In this document: positions 1-12,147 of the stretch, piece by piece | Layout of the letters: each line of letters starts with the position of its first letter | Position numbering within the stretch: the first letter of the stretch is position 1 | Assembly (NCBI GenBank): GCA_947396885.1 | Contig: OX377203.1 | Span: forward strand, 7,378,001-7,442,000 | Reading direction: 5' to 3' | DNA from: Heligmosomoides polygyrus polygyrus | Taxonomy: Eukaryota; Nematoda; Chromadorea; Rhabditida; Heligmosomidae | DNA length: 64,000 nucleotides | Notes under the pieces: generated by a model | Database searches by the model: none | What the model was told of the DNA's origin: nothing | The model's input: the letters and a program-made list of their open reading frames with translations, nothing else | Translations under genes and position numbers: made by a program

Positions 1-720
1 TCTTCCTCCGGTTTAGTTTGGGGTCTTTGGCATGAATCCAAAATGCCTCCAGAGCCTTGCGGGCGGACTTCGACTGCCAGTAGCTTGACCCTGACCTCAA
101 AGTCCTCCCCCGTATGCCCGTGGATTCTAACGGCAAGACCAAATCGTCCACTGCAATGGTGACCCATTGCAGTGGACGACTTGGTCTTGCCGTCAAGCTG
201 TTCCTTGTCCCTAACATGTAGGGGACGCGCCGTCTCACCGATATATTCCTCGCCACAGTCTGGCAGGTAATGAGGTATACCACACCTAATAAGGTGCAGT
301 CCCCTTCCCTGCCATGTGGGCAGACGGCGCAACCAGGGGTGGCACAAATGCGATCGTAAGGACGATTCCGAACTAGCTGCCGCCTTAGGTTGTCTGGTGG
401 CACCTCCACAACAGTTTCCACATTCTCCAGCCCGGCTCTCCTCTCCCACACTTCCGAAGGGAAGTGCTTACAACATCGAAGATGAATGGCACTTTGAATG
501 GTACCTTTCCAGACATGGCGAGGCTACTGCTTTGTTCCTGGAAGGACCTCCGTAACGATATAACGTGGTGCTTATATCCGTTGCTAGCCGCAATTTCTTG
601 TGCCAGCTTTCTTGATTCTTTACGCTCCTCTTCCCCATTGGATACGAGAGCTGCGGTTCGGAGCATGTTTTTCACTACAGCTCGCTTCATGTGGTTAGGG
701 TGCGAGGAAAGGCAGTGAAC
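1..720 (-). mobile_element. Penelope-like retroelement fragment with GIY-YIG endonuclease
   Basis: The minus-strand translation gives MKRAVVKNMLRTAALVS near 690, then a cysteine-rich stretch CATPGCAVCPHGREGDC, the GIY half VVYLITCQ, and (after a 1-nt frameshift) CGEEYIGETARPLHVR. This order is typical of the C-terminal part of Penelope-like elements that are common in nematodes. It continues to the window edge as HTGEDFEVRVKLL and an ARKALEAFWIH-like tail in another frame. At least two frameshifts make it a pseudogene. The reverse transcriptase proper is not seen; only the end of the ORF is present. Confidence 0.75.
130..193. repeat. 30-bp near-perfect palindrome within the GIY-YIG region
   Basis: ACGGCAAGACCAAATCGTCC at 130 is mirrored by the inverse ending at 193, with a three- to four-base centre and one mismatch. 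It lies at the point where the Penelope reading frame should pass from STAMG to the C-terminal part, so it looks like a local snap-back duplication rather than a protein feature. Confidence 0.85.
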
Positions 721-1337
721 TATAATATTCTCCTAGAGTCTTATCCACCTCCAATCGGCCAAAGGTCAAAAAGATATTCCAACGCTGTCCTAGCCAGTTC
801 TAGTTCGGGTCTCGGAAGGACGTGATGGAATTGTGTGTTGGTTTTCTCTACTATTTACTTTAAGCCTGTTTTTTCTTCTTCTTCCCTGTTTGACTTGTTT
901 TAACATTTTATAACCTTTTAATACACTGGTATAGCTTTTGTTTTCGTGGTCTTGGAGTTTGTTTCAATGGTCTAGTTTTAACGGTCTTGTATCATATTAC
1001 AAACGGTAGCAATACTCGTGCTAAAATAAATAAATAAATCCCAATAGGGGTTGGGGTGGTCCACCTTATACACATTCAAAAATTAGTTGAAACGGACGGA
1101 CATGCAAGATAGTGAAAAACGTGAGGCAGCGACTTCACTCCCAAGGATGCCCAGGGAGTTGGGGGTGAATAGGTGGACACGAAAGGGACGAAGGGTAGAA
1201 TACACATCCCGTTATAAGGTGGACCACCCTCTTTGGGATTGCACCTCACACTTTATTCGGCAGTTTCGGTTCCTCTGAAAGAAGGAAAACTTATGAGGTG
1301 CTTTATTTGAGAGATTACTTGTCCTATAGCGATTTTT
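721..1337. other. No gene recognised
   Basis: Moderately AT-rich, with a T-rich patch at 860-960 and short ORFs without family resemblance. Ends at the target-site duplication of the SINE at 1338. Confidence 0.4.
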
Positions 1338-1632
1338 TAGGGGCGTGTAGCGTAGTCGGAGGAGGCGCGACTGTCGCCTGCACCCGATACCAGGTTCCTG
1401 GTTCGGATTTCCCGCCCAGGCCAACCAAGCCTTCCATCCCTCCGGGGTCGGTGAATTGGTACCAGACTTGTCTGGGAAGGATAGAGCGCTGACTTGTTCA
1501 TCGGCTGGCCACCGCAAGTCATTGTATAGTCAAATACGCATTCATGTCGCCTCCACGACATCCCGTGGAAGTAGAATGCGCTGGCGCATCCCAGAAGGGA
1601 TTGAGTAACGCCGTCCTTTATCTTTTATCCTT
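1338..1632 (+). mobile_element. tRNA-derived SINE (SINE-A), copy 1
   Basis: 295-bp insertion between 13-bp direct repeats TATAGCGATTTTT (1325-1337 and 1633-1645). It has a Pol III A box TAGCGTAGTCGG at 1348 and a B box GGTTCGGATTT at 1400, then a conserved body and a 3' end of TTTATCC-type short repeats. Related copies lie near 30793, 40153, 41845, 42068 (minus) and 54089. The tRNA-like head plus perfect TSD support a SINE rather than a tRNA gene. Confidence 0.85.
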
Positions 1633-1940
1633 TATAGCGATTTTTGATTTAAACTCCATGAGCTTTGGACAATGCTGCGACTTGAAATGGTTCTTGCACA
1701 TGTAATTTCTCAAGCTATTATTGACATTAAAGGCTCTAAAAAAGCTGCTTACGTCGAAAAGTAAGTTGGATAGGAATAGGATATGACTAAATATTCTGAC
1801 TTCGCAGTTGCCGAACTTGTCAGCTATCATTACTCAACAATAATATGCCAAGATTTGAAGAGTGAGTGGCGTTCTAACCCCTCCTTCTAACCCCTTTAAG
1901 CAGAGGCGTGGCAAATGTCTGCGTTTCCACTATTTCGTAA

Positions 1941-2078
1941 GGCCCCGTTTATACTTCGACGCCGAGCGACGCGAAGCCACGTATAGTGGCCATATTGATT
2001 GAGCGACGCGATCGATCAATTTGGCCACTTTACATATGTACCGTCGCGTCGCTCGGCGACGGAATTATAAACGGGGTC
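1941..2078. mobile_element. Tourist/Harbinger-like MITE (MITE-B1)
   Basis: A 138-bp palindromic element flanked by TAA (1938-1940, 2079-2081). Its ends read GGCCCCGTTTATACTTCGAC and the inverse. A 3-bp TAA/TTA target duplication and GGSCC termini are hallmarks of PIF/Harbinger MITEs. The family recurs many times in this window. Confidence 0.85.
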
Positions 2079-2081
2079 TAA

Positions 2082-3330
2082 GGCAGCTCTCGAGCAAGCC
2101 TAGGGGGTTGGGGTGGGCGGGCAAGGGGGACGAGGGTTAGAACGCTCGTCTCCCAGATTTGAAGAGGCAGTCGAATTTGCTGCGAGAATCTCGGGAATTG
2201 CTAAGTTAACTGAAGCGACGTCGGATTAGATGCATGACATGAGAGCGCGTGATTGGAGCTGGAGCACACTTTTTCCACGGTCGATGCGCTGTTGGCCTCC
2301 ACGTGGACATTAGACTGAGGCGCACTCCAGTTTGAGCAACGAGAGCAGCTTTAGCACAAGCAGCATGGATGGATAACACCCCGTAGTACAGGACCTAATC
2401 CGATTTCTGTTTAGTGGCCATAGCTCCACTCAAGAATTAGCAGAGATTTTGAAGTTTAAGAGAAGTAGCATATAAACCAAGGATTCTGCAGATGTAGAAG
2501 AATGCGTTGAATGCCATAAAATGCTCATCATCAAATATGCGTCTAAATGCAGAGCAACTTGTGTCCTAAGATTAAATCAGTCTACATCTGGATCTCGAGT
2601 TTGAAAGGAGCAAAATAATTGGTGGTTTGTTTGCTTTTCTTCATACTAGCGTTTATTATTCTAGCTCCATCCTAGTGTATGGGATGGATCTCATCTAGAA
2701 AAACGAAATTTTCTTCTAGCACAGGCTATATATGGAAAATATCGAAGCCTAATAGGGTCCACCTCCCTCCCGCAACTCGTATAGCAGCGCCTAATTGACT
2801 GAAGGAAATATAGGAGGGTTATACTGAAGGGCAAGTACGAATTCTACCATTTCAGATTGTCTTAACTATGAATATTAAAAAGAAACAAAAAAATACAAAA
2901 AACACCAAGAAATCGAGGAAAAAAGAAACCAAGCTGTCGAAGAACAGAGCGGGATCAAACGGCGGGTTTCCATTCAATAGTGAAGAAAAGCAGTCAGAGT
3001 AACTGGTGAAGGTTTTTCAATCAATAGAATATTGATTGAAAAACCGCCTAAATTCTTCGAAAAAGAATGAACTGGGGTCGAGGCGGGAGGTTATTGATAG
3101 CGGAGATGCGATTCGATTTCGGAGAGGTCAAAAGTGCCGTTGGTGACCTCGATCTGTCGGTGATCTGCTGAACGGCCGACCAATTTTAGTAGCCGATACC
3201 GTTTCAGTTACTGAATCGATTAAATTTTTGAGAAAAAAAGCACTACAAGTGCTGCAGCCTGCTCGAAATAAGAGACTACTGGCATAACATACCGCACTGT
3301 TCTCAATATTTATTTATGGCGCTATTGTAC
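2082..3330. other. No gene recognised
   Basis: No credible ORF. Contains an A-rich patch at 2875-2935 and a short inverted repeat around 3016-3044 (TCAATCAATAGAATATTGAT and neighbours). Confidence 0.4.
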
Positions 3331-3331
3331 T

Positions 3332-4560
3332 TGGCACTAGTTAAAAGTTCCGACTCCACCGACAAGACTTCGGCCGAAAAAAATTTTTTCGCTGAAACCT
3401 TGTCAGGGGGGTTATTTGGGGTGCTGATCACGAATCTGGCATGCGTTTTTCGTGTTACGCTGGAATACGGTAGGTCACGGAAGGTACGGGTGACTAAGGT
3501 AATGGTCACCGATTTCGCCCAAACTCCGGCGTAAAACGAAAAACGGATGTCAGATTCATGATCGGCATCCCAAATAACCCCCCCCCCCAGGCGAGGTTTG
3601 GGCAAAATCGATGATTATGACCTCGGCAGCCTTAGTTACCTTTAGCTACCGTAATCTACCGTAATCGGCAGCAATTTCAAAAACGGATGTTAGATTCGTG
3701 CTCAGCACCCCAGACGAAGTTTCAGCGAAATTGGTGACCTTGCATGGACCACCCATGTTAACTGCATGGGTGGTCTCCGACCGAATCGTGAAAAACGGAT
3801 ATCCGATTCGTGATCAGCACCCCAAATAACCTCCCTAGACAAAGTTTCAGCTAAAAAAAACCTTTTCAGCCGAAGTCTTGTGCCTTGTACCTTCAAGACT
3901 CCACATAACGAGAGGTCGAAAAAAAATTTTCGCCAAAACTTCGACCAGGAGGTTATTTGGAGTGCTGATCACGAATCATCATTTTTGAGAATTCGGCCGA
4001 TTACGGTAGGTTACCTTAGGTACGGATGGCTAAGGCTGCCAAAGTCAAAATCACCGATTTCGCCCAAACTTTACCTAGGGAGAGGGGTTATTTTAGATGC
4101 TGATCACGAATCCTGACATTCATTTTTCGCATTACACTGGAATACGAAAAGTTACGGTAGGTACGGATAACTGGGTCATGGTCACTGATTTCGCTCAAAC
4201 TCCAGCGTACCACGAAAAATGAGTGCGAGATTCGTGATCAGCACCCCTAATAACCCGCCCCCCCCCCTAGATGAAGTTTGGGCGAAATCTGAGAATATAA
4301 CCTCGAGAGCCTTAGTCACCCGTACCGACCGTAATCTACCGTACTCCAGCGTAAAACCAAAAACGGATGTCAGATTCGTAATCAGCAGCTAAAATAACCC
4401 CCTAGCTGAAGTTTGGGCGAAATCGGTGATTTTGACCTCGACAGCCTTGGTCATCCGTACACCGCAATCTACCGTAATCGGCCGAAATTTTAAAAACGAA
4501 TATCAGATTCGTGATCATCGTCCAAAATAGCGCCCCTGGGCGAAGTTTGGGCGATTTTTT
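3332..4560. repeat. Complex repeat F: alternating-orientation units with TGATCA core
   Basis: At least nine copies of a roughly 40-bp module (AACGGATGTCAGATTCGTGA followed by TCAGCACCCCAAATAACCCC) occur in both orientations, near 3400-3460(-), 3540(+), 3683(+), 3792(+), 3945(-), 4085(-), 4215(+), 4362(+) and 4494(+). They are separated by modules such as GAAGTTTGGGCGAAATCGGT and TACGGTAGGTTACGG-type sequence. A second, shorter block at 19334-19745 starts with the same GGCACTAGTTAAAAGTTCCG. Family unknown. C-runs of 10-11 nt occur at 3578 and 4258. Confidence 0.8.
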
Positions 4561-4728
4561 TCAACCTCTCCTCGGCCTCTGGAGCCCTTAAAGTACGATA
4601 GTGCCTTTATTTATTTATTTATTTAAAGACGCTTGTTACTTTCACACTCGTAAATAATAAAAATCATTAAATAAAAAAAGGTGGAACAGTGTCATAGGAC
4701 AGGAAATACAACGTCCGGTTCAACCGCA

Positions 4729-4796
4729 CCGGTGGTGTAAAGCGTAGCATCGCTGCCCGGAAAACAGAACGTGTGGGTTCGAGTCCCCTTGGCGCA
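4729..4796 (+). repeat. tRNA-like sequence, probable SINE head or tRNA pseudogene
   Basis: A B-box-like GGTTCGAGTCC at 4776 sits about 45 bp after an A-box-like GGTGTAAAGCG. The cloverleaf does not close, so I do not call a tRNA gene. T/A-rich sequence follows. Confidence 0.4.
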
Positions 4797-4799
4797 AGA

Positions 4800-6565
4800 G
4801 TTTTGATAGCAGCGAAACATCCTGTAACCACATGTAGCCCCTATAACATCCGCTCATCTGCAGTCAAAAAGACGTCTACTGGGCAGAAACCATTAACATG
4901 CTCAAAAAAAAAACAAATCTATGCAAAACAATTAATTTTAATATTTTACTATTATTACTTTTATATATTATATAATACTTTGCGTTTGGCGTTATGTTCA
5001 GTAGTCTTTTTTTGATTACCAATGTTGCGTACTTTATTTACTTTTATTTATTTAAAAACCTGAGCTTCTGTCACACGAGTAAATCATCCGATAAGAAAGA
5101 GAGAATTGGTGTCAAAAAACAACAAATACATCTCTACTGCGGCAGCAAAGACCATTTAAAAAACATTCCATTGATTTAAGTTTTTAGCTGGTTTTGAGAT
5201 AATAAATTCCTAAGACAATCTCGAACAGACAAACCCGACAGACATTCGTTGTCAGTCAGCAATGAGTTAAGCTGCTTAATGCTCCTGTTATAAGGACATT
5301 GCCCTGACACACATATGATCTGCGGTGTAAGGACAAGGCAGCCTTCACCAAACAGAGCGCTTTCTTACATACGTCTATGTATGCACAGAATAGTTCAGAA
5401 TCCAGTGCCTATTTTACCGGTCTACGGAGAAAATGCTCGAATCTCACGGCGCGCGTTGCGTGCGGAGAAAATGTCCGAAATAGGGAGAAAATGCCCGCGA
5501 CCGGCAGTCTGGTTCCGCAACGTTTCATTCGTACCAAAGCTCTAATAGTTAAGTAAGTAGCTAGTTAGTTAGTAAGTAGCTCTAAGTTGATCGCAAAATT
5601 TTATGTTCAAAAAACACGCTATATTTCGAGAAGGCCTTGAAAGATTTTTGGCGAAGTGCTACACCGTAGGTTCTGGTCATTTTAATAGGGTTTTTAGTAA
5701 AACCTCTGTTGCAACTAACCATTCAGATATTTAAATGCTTTATTCAGATATGTGGAAATATCAGAAAAACAGCAACAAAGCGAATCAAAATAGAAGTCCT
5801 ACACTGAGAAAAACAATAAAAAAGAACACAACAAGTATTTACGATGCCAACGGTGTATCAGATGAGAATCACTTGAAAAGCAATGAATGTTCAAATATCT
5901 ATGTTCAAATCCTGTTTTAGTAAAGAAGGAAATGTTTGGTCAAAAATAAAGACTTCATCAGAAAGACTCAGTAAAACCTCAGTAAAACCTAAAAACCAAT
6001 TTGTAAACAAATTCCTAGATAAGTTCTGTCATTTTTCATTTTCTACTTCTCATGACTTTGAAGTACATGTACCCTACTGTTCACTTCATGTGGCGTTCAT
6101 GTGGCTCAAAAACAAACTTAAAAGTTGAGGTGGCCTACAGTTCACAGCTCAATGCTTCGAAAAGTTATTCTATGTTACCAGGTTCCGTTGATGTGCTTGT
6201 TTTCTAGTTTTACGTTCTAGAAATTGAGATCTGGGCGAAAACGCTTCTTTCGCTCCTTTCAGTGTCTTCAAGTATTCTTTTCACATAAAACACCGTTGGT
6301 ACTAATTTTACCGTTGAGCATGCCTGTTGTAACGAGAATCTTTCCTCATATTCTCCAAAGCTTCTCTGTCACGGTAAGGCCATCAAGTCTGCTAGGGAAT
6401 CCAAGTGATGGTGCCAGAGTTTCAGCTGCCACGCCCACGATTTCTCATGCCCTTTACTCGACGACATGAGAAAAATACCGTTTCCCTTTCCACGTGATTA
6501 CCATGTGTTTTCTTGTAGTGGTTGTTGTAGTGGACCCTATCGAAAACCGTTCAGTGGCCACAGAT
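4800..6565. other. No gene recognised; AT-rich
   Basis: Only short ORFs of low complexity. The module GAGAAAATGCCCGC at 5488-5501 is the inverse of the minisatellite at 6566, so the two are related. Confidence 0.4.
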
Positions 6566-6700
6566 ATTTTCTCCCCTGGCTGTGGACATTTCCTCCCCTG
6601 GCTGCGGGCATTTTCTCCTCTGGTTGCGGGCATTTTCTCCCCTGGTTGCGGGCATTTTCTCGCACCGAAACACACGCGGCGCGGTTCGGGCATTTTCTCT
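6566..6700. repeat. Minisatellite, about five 26-bp units
   Basis: Tandem units like GGGCATTTTCTCCCCTGGTT, with small variations, run from 6566 to 6700. They create overlapping spurious ORFs on both strands. Confidence 0.8.
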
Positions 6701-7366
6701 CGTAATCTATTTTACCTGTCGTTCCGATGATCAAGCAGACACCAGCAGCGTCTCCACTCACCCCTGTCGCGTGACAGAGTGCTCCAGTGGATCTTACTCG
6801 CTCTAAGGGAACGAAGAGCGCTGCCGTATCGTTCATTCACACGGAGAAGTCCGGCCAAAGCGTTGATGTTCTCTTGACATCCCGCGGAATGCAATCGGTG
6901 ACGGCTCTCGGCTAGCGGGCATCTGTATTACGTGGCTGGCCAGCTAATTTTCGACGGCTTGACTCATGCGACAGCGTCTCCAATTTTCGAAAATAAAGTC
7001 TTTTTCACTTGGAATCACTACTATTCAAGAAATCTGGCTCGACTCAGGTTCGATTTTCACTCTTTTAAACCCAGAGTATGTAAGACAAGATGTTATTTGG
7101 GCATATTTGAGAGCGTAACACAATACATACAGCGCAAATTCCAGTATCTTTATTCCCCCCCCCCTTTCTCTACCTCAGCTTTCCATAATGATTTCTTTTT
7201 CTTATCGCTTCGCGCAAAGCTGTGTTCCTTATCTTACTTAAGTTATAGTTACTATAGTTCGCTAATTGTTGATTTTTTCTGTATACTGTTCGTTATCTAT
7301 TTGATTTTACTGATATACCCTTTCTCGATGTGATGGTGATGCTGATCGCTTTACAAAGTGCGCATT
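6701..7366. other. No gene recognised
   Basis: The 133-codon ORF at 6932-7333 is T-rich with no recognisable domain and I treat it as chance. It contains a 10-C run at 7155. Confidence 0.4.
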
Positions 7367-7383
7367 AATTATAGGTCTCAAAT

Positions 7384-8396
7384 TCAAAGAAGGAAGGGCG
7401 ATGTGTCCCGCAACGTCTGATCACGGTAATAAGGGACATGTACGAGGGCTCGAAAGCGGCGATACGAACTCCACTCGGGGTGGCAAGGAAGGTGGACATC
7501 ACAGTGGGGGTACACCAAGGGTCGGCTCTGAGCCCGTTCCTCTTCCTGCTGACGCTTGACTCTATAGTGAACCACCTTGAGGAAGGCCCTCTCAGAACGA
7601 TCCTATACGCGGTCGACATCGCCCTAGTAGCCGACAACCAGGAGGAGCTGGAGGAGAAGGTGCAGCTGTGGCAGAGAGCCCTCGCAGACAACTGCCTACG
7701 GCTGAACGTGAAGAAGACGAAGTTCATCAGCTCTGAGCAGTGCGCTGGATCAATCCTAGACTGCCAAGGGGAAGCGATCGAGAAGGTGGAAGAATTCCGC
7801 TACCTCTCCGAAGTGACCTATCCGAGGAAGGAAGTGTGGACCAGGCGGTCAGGGACGGATAAACGCAGCTTGGCTCAAGTTGAGGGAGCCCGCAGGGATC
7901 CTCTGCGACCGTAGATGCTCCAGGACGCTCAAAGGCAAGCTCTATAGAACAGTTGTGAGACCTGCTCTCCTCTACGGCAGTGAGTGTTGGGCCCTGGGTA
8001 AGGCGCCGGAGCGGCAACTGCACGCGGCGGAGATGAGGATGCTGAGGTGGGCATGTGGATGGACCCGTCGGGACAGGGTGCGAAACGAGGATGTTAGGGC
8101 AATGATGAAGACAGCCCCGATCCAGCTGAAGATGAGAGAGCAGCGCCTGAGGTGGTATGGACACGTCCTCAGAAGACCAGAGGATCACTCCACAAGGTTG
8201 GCCCTCGATTTCAAGCACCCGGAAAGCGTCCGAGAGGAGCCCCAAGGAAAAGATGGAAGGACGTCATCAAGAGAGATCTCGCCGAAGTCGGCGCCACGGC
8301 AGATGACGTCCTTAATAGGATGAGGTGGCGACAGATCACAAGAACAGCGGACCCTGCGACTGCGCGGGACTAAACGCTCAGGAGGAGAAGAAGAAG
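7384..8396 (+). mobile_element. 5'-truncated RTE LINE (same family as the copy at 34325)
   Basis: Bounded by 17-bp direct repeats AATTATAGGTCTCAAAT (7367-7383 and 8397-8413), with the RTE 3' tail AGGAGGAGAAGAAGAAG. It encodes the C-terminal half of the reverse transcriptase in broken frames: [20 protein letters not shown], a mutated catalytic box [13 protein letters not shown] (normally YADD), and the conserved [13 protein letters not shown]. Sequence is very close to the 34-kb copy. Clearly a dead-on-arrival copy of a recently active element. Confidence 0.93.
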
Positions 8397-8529
8397 AATT
8401 ATAGGTCTCAAATAGTCGAAGTGCCATAGTAAAGCAAACAATTCAGAAAGGAGAAAAACACTTCGCAATCTTTACTAAGGTCCTCAACAAACAAGAATTA
8501 CAATCTTCATTCAAAGCACCCTATTCTTG

Positions 8530-9190
8530 CCCGTATGAAGCTTCTCAGACGAGTCACGAAGGCGTGACAGGTGGCACGCAGATATTCCTCATTGAGATCA
8601 TTCCACGCTTTCTTGAATTCAGCTTTGAGCAAACCCAAGTTGCTATATCTTGTAGCTGAGATCTTGTGCTTTAAAATTGACCAGACCGAAAACTCAAGTG
8701 AACACAGATCTGGTCAATTTGATGACCGTTCTTCGTGGGTGATGAAGTCTCCAAACTCCACTGCTGGACGACGCTCGACTTGTGTGCAGGAGCCGAAGTT
8801 TACTGGAGGCACCACGGCTTGTTTCCGGAGTAAGAAATAGCCATAATGTCCAAACTTTTTCCAGGATCGATTACAAGAACAGTTACTTACTTATTGATCT
8901 TCACGCCAGCATCGACGAACACCAGAGGAGTCTTCCCATCTGAGATTATCGCACTCGAAATCATAACGAAGCTTGTATGTGCAGTTTTCCCGATGAATTT
9001 TCTTCTAGAAATGGCCTGTTTCTTATCTTCTATCAGGATCCGATCGGGTTGTGAATTCACAGTATGTTCTGTTGTGAAAATTTTCCTGTCACTGAAAACG
9101 AGGACTATCTGCGCGCCATCTGCAATGCCTTCGTGACTCGTTTCAGAAGCTGCATACGCGCAAGAGGAGGGCACTTTGAATGAATATTGT
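8530..9190 (-). mobile_element. Tc1/mariner-superfamily transposase remnant
   Basis: The minus strand reads LVFSDRKIFTTEHTVNSQPD, then SDGKTPLVFVDAGVKIN, and after a break WPDLCSLEFSVWSILKHKIS and EEYLRATCHAFVTRLRSFIR. This is the order seen in Tc1/IS630-like transposases of the kind ending SPDLNPMDYSVWSILE. Stops and frameshifts disrupt it and no terminal repeats are visible, so it is an old fragment. Confidence 0.7.
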
Positions 9191-9309
9191 AATTCCTGAT
9201 TGATAAGGACCTTAATAATAAGGATCGCGAAATGTTTTTCTCCGTTTTGGATGGTTGGTGTTACTATGTCACTTCGATTATTTGGGGACCATAATTAATG
9301 CGCACCCTG

Positions 9310-10100
9310 CTGCTGTATGCAGATGACGTAATGCTTGCAAGCGAAGAGAAGAGCGAACTCGAGCGACAAGCGCAAGCTTGGTACGACCGCTTGGAGATGT
9401 TCGGGCTCAAGCTAAACGTCAAAAAATCTGAGTACTTGACGACAGACGTAAACGAGACTGGGTCCATTGAGATCAATGGCATTGCGCTAGTACGAACGAC
9501 AAACTTCAAGTACCTTGGATCTGCAATTGCGTCTGATGGTAGTCTGACGTTCGAGGTGAACTCGCGCGTGAGCGCAGCGTGGTCCAAATGGCGCTCGATG
9601 GCAGGCGTTTTATGCGACAGGAAGATACCGGAACGCCTCAAATCGAAGATCTATAGAACCATCGTCCGACCAGTAGCGATATATGGAGCTGAGTGCTGGC
9701 CTGCAACTAAGGAGGTTGAGACTCGCCTCAGCGTAATGGAAACGAAAATGCTGCGATGGACGGCTGGTGTTACGCGTCTGGACCGTATTCGTAACGATGA
9801 AATACGCCAGAGGTTTGGTGTCGCTCCAATTGCTGACAAGTTACGTGAAGCTCGCCTTCGGTGGTATGGCCACGTCCTTAGAGCTAGTGGTGACACTGTT
9901 AGGAAGATTGGCCTTAATATAGATGTGCCCGGAAAACGGCCTAAAGGGCGGCCGAAGCAGCGATGGCTTGATACGTTGCATGTGGACCTAAAGGTTGCTG
10001 GTATCCATCCCGATCAAGCATTTGATCGCGTAAAGTGGCGTCACCACACCAGAATAACGGACCCCGCCTCGAAGCGGGACAAATGCTGAAGAAGAAGAAG
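9310..10100 (+). mobile_element. 5'-truncated RTE LINE, diverged subfamily, ORF still open
   Basis: 17-bp target duplications AATTAATGCGCACCCTG (9293-9309 and 10101-10117) enclose it; the 3' tail is GAAGAAGAAGAAG. One 263-codon frame (first ATG at 9298 inside the left duplication) starts at the catalytic LLYADDVMLASEE and continues through LKLNVKKSEYLTTDV, KIYRTIVRPVAIYGAECW and [12 protein letters not shown] to the end. Only the thumb and C-terminal part of the reverse transcriptase is present, so it cannot be functional alone. Confidence 0.92.
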
Positions 10101-10189
10101 AATTAATGCGCACCCTGTACATGTGCCTGTATCATGTCTCAATGAAAGCGCCGTTCAATAGGCTTTTGTAGCTCCCACGATTTGTGAAT

Positions 10190-10830
10190 TATCTTTCCGT
10201 GAGTTTATTTCTATTCGTAGACATCACTTCCATGTCTTCCCATTCTAGATCGCGCATGTCATTTTCGAGGGTGGCGCTGAAGAGCTTCAGGGATATGGTA
10301 TTCCCTTGCCGAATACCTCTCTTCACGTCGATGTACGTCGTTGTAGAATGGTGAGATCTTGGTCGTGTATCCACTCTACAGCTCTCGAAGAATTCTGATG
10401 TACTAGTAGAAACGCCGTGAGTGAGCTTGGTTCGAGGACCGCTTCAGTTTCAACGGAGTCGAATGCCTTCTTCAGGTCGATGAACGTAAGATCGCCAAGG
10501 AGCTAGGCATCACCTCAAAGTGGCAGAATTCATGGTTGGAAATATTCATCGCAGCCACATAGACGAGGAAGACGTTCAGTATCTCGCGGAGTAGGGAATA
10601 CATATCATCTCTATCACCTTATCCATATCACCTCAGAAACAACAACTGGAACCAAAAGAGAGAAACACAGCGGCAGCTTGTACTCTCGCGACACTTCAGT
10701 GAGCTTCGTAATGGTGTGTATGTTTGGTCTGGTCGACGGTGCCGAATCCTTTCCGAAATCCTGCTTATCCGCATGGCTGACCTTCGTCCAGCGTTCGACT
10801 GATCCTATTCATGATTTACCACAACTTTCA
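10190..10830 (-). pseudogene. RTE-type reverse transcriptase fragment, rearranged
   Basis: The minus strand gives RISRTLDEGQPC near 10800, then an interruption, then LTFIDLKKAFDSVETEAVLE near 10495 and VKRGIRQGNTISLKLFSATL near 10310. These are successive motifs of RTE reverse transcriptases. About 160 bp of unrelated sequence (10510-10670) separates the parts. Similar to but distinct from the element at 29440. Confidence 0.75.
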
Positions 10831-11029
10831 CACCAATTTGGACGAGCTCTTCCAAGCAAGTTTGACTCTTTTGGAATCAAACTAAACAAACTCCAAGTCA
10901 ACACTTCACAAGCCACATTGGACACTCTGAGCTCAAAGACGCTAAGATTTCCTAGAAAATCTTCCGAATCAAGACGAATCATTTCTCCCAAAGCGGAGAC
11001 CTACCTCTTCAATCAAAAATAACCGTTTA

Positions 11030-11560
11030 GAGGTTATTTTAAAGCGCCAAAAGACCTCAGTCATCAAATGTATTCAAAGAAGGAAATACGCCACTGCACT
11101 CGACCGATAGCAAAAATTCTCTTTGAGTGGGGTCACACACTTGTCTACATTGTGGTACAACGAAAGGAAGTGTTAAAAATACACGCATATCTTCGTTCCG
11201 TTCTTTCAAGTAAGCAGCATTTACACTATCATTTAAATATGAGTGTCGCGGCGTCCTAGACGAGAGCCTGGCGCAGAATTTCTTTAGGCTCTAAAAAGGC
11301 TGCCTTTCTGCACTTCAGAATTAGCTCGAAGTCTTTATTTTCCTTGAAAAATAAAGGTCGTATTTGCAAAATTTCAAACAATGTGTCCACTCTTTAGAGC
11401 AGATGAATATGAGATATGTTTCTAACCTTCTCGAAACCTCTATAGATTAATCCGAAAGGCGCTTGTTTTGATTCGGAAGATGTTCGGTTTGATTTCAAAT
11501 TACTGGAAAAGGGTTCAGTTTGATTTGAAAAAATATCCAGTTTGGTCTCATAAGTATCCA
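11030..11560. repeat. Fragment of inverted-repeat family I
   Basis: Shares GGCGCAGAATTTCTTTAGGC-type internal sequence and TTCAGTTTGATTTG-type end modules with the larger family I elements at 26324, 32355 and 47370. Boundaries unclear. Confidence 0.4.
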
Positions 11561-11956
11561 ATTCGACGCGAAAATGGATTATCGGACGATTCCATCCCTT
11601 CCTCGTCTGATGGAGCTCGTCGGAGGAATGTAGGATCTATCTTGATTGGAGGGAGGCATATATTGATTTGCATCTCCAATCCCTTGCTTAAGTTTTGAGT
11701 TTTAACATGAGGTTCAGCTGCTGCTCCATTATGCGACGACATTTATTTAAATTCAAGGAATATGGTTGAGTGGCATGGGCTGACGCACTCAACTGGTACT
11801 TTACGGTTGTCCCTCCCGACTAGGATGTATCCGGATAATGTGGATGTTTGGCAAATGCGCGGGACAGGCTTCAGAGCTTTGATCTCATGTCGATGAGCTC
11901 TGAGTTGAGGAATTTTTCCGGGGGACGCCAAATTCCGCACAATTAGGCGGGATTTA

Positions 11957-12090
11957 GGCCCCGTTTATACTTCATCGCGGCGCAACACGATGGCCACGCA
12001 ATGAGGCCAAATTGATCGATTACGTCGCACAATCAATACGGCCACTATACGCGGCGTCGCGTCGCGCCGCGACGAAGTATAAACGGGGCC
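11957..12090. mobile_element. Harbinger-like MITE-B2 (first of an abutting chain)
   Basis: Palindrome with GGCCCCGTTTATACTTC ends preceded by TTA (11954-11956). Its right flank has lost the TAA; about 55 bp of GC-rich sequence ending GGCTC leads to the next element. Confidence 0.75.
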
Positions 12091-12147
12091 CGATCGATAC
12101 GTATTGTTCGCCCTGTCGCTCCCGTCGCGAAGTAAAACAGGCTCTAA

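Noticed and set aside
6932..7333. 133-codon plus-strand ORF
   Set aside because: T-rich, hydrophobic tail from composition, no domain, no splice or transcript signals, next to unrelated repeats.
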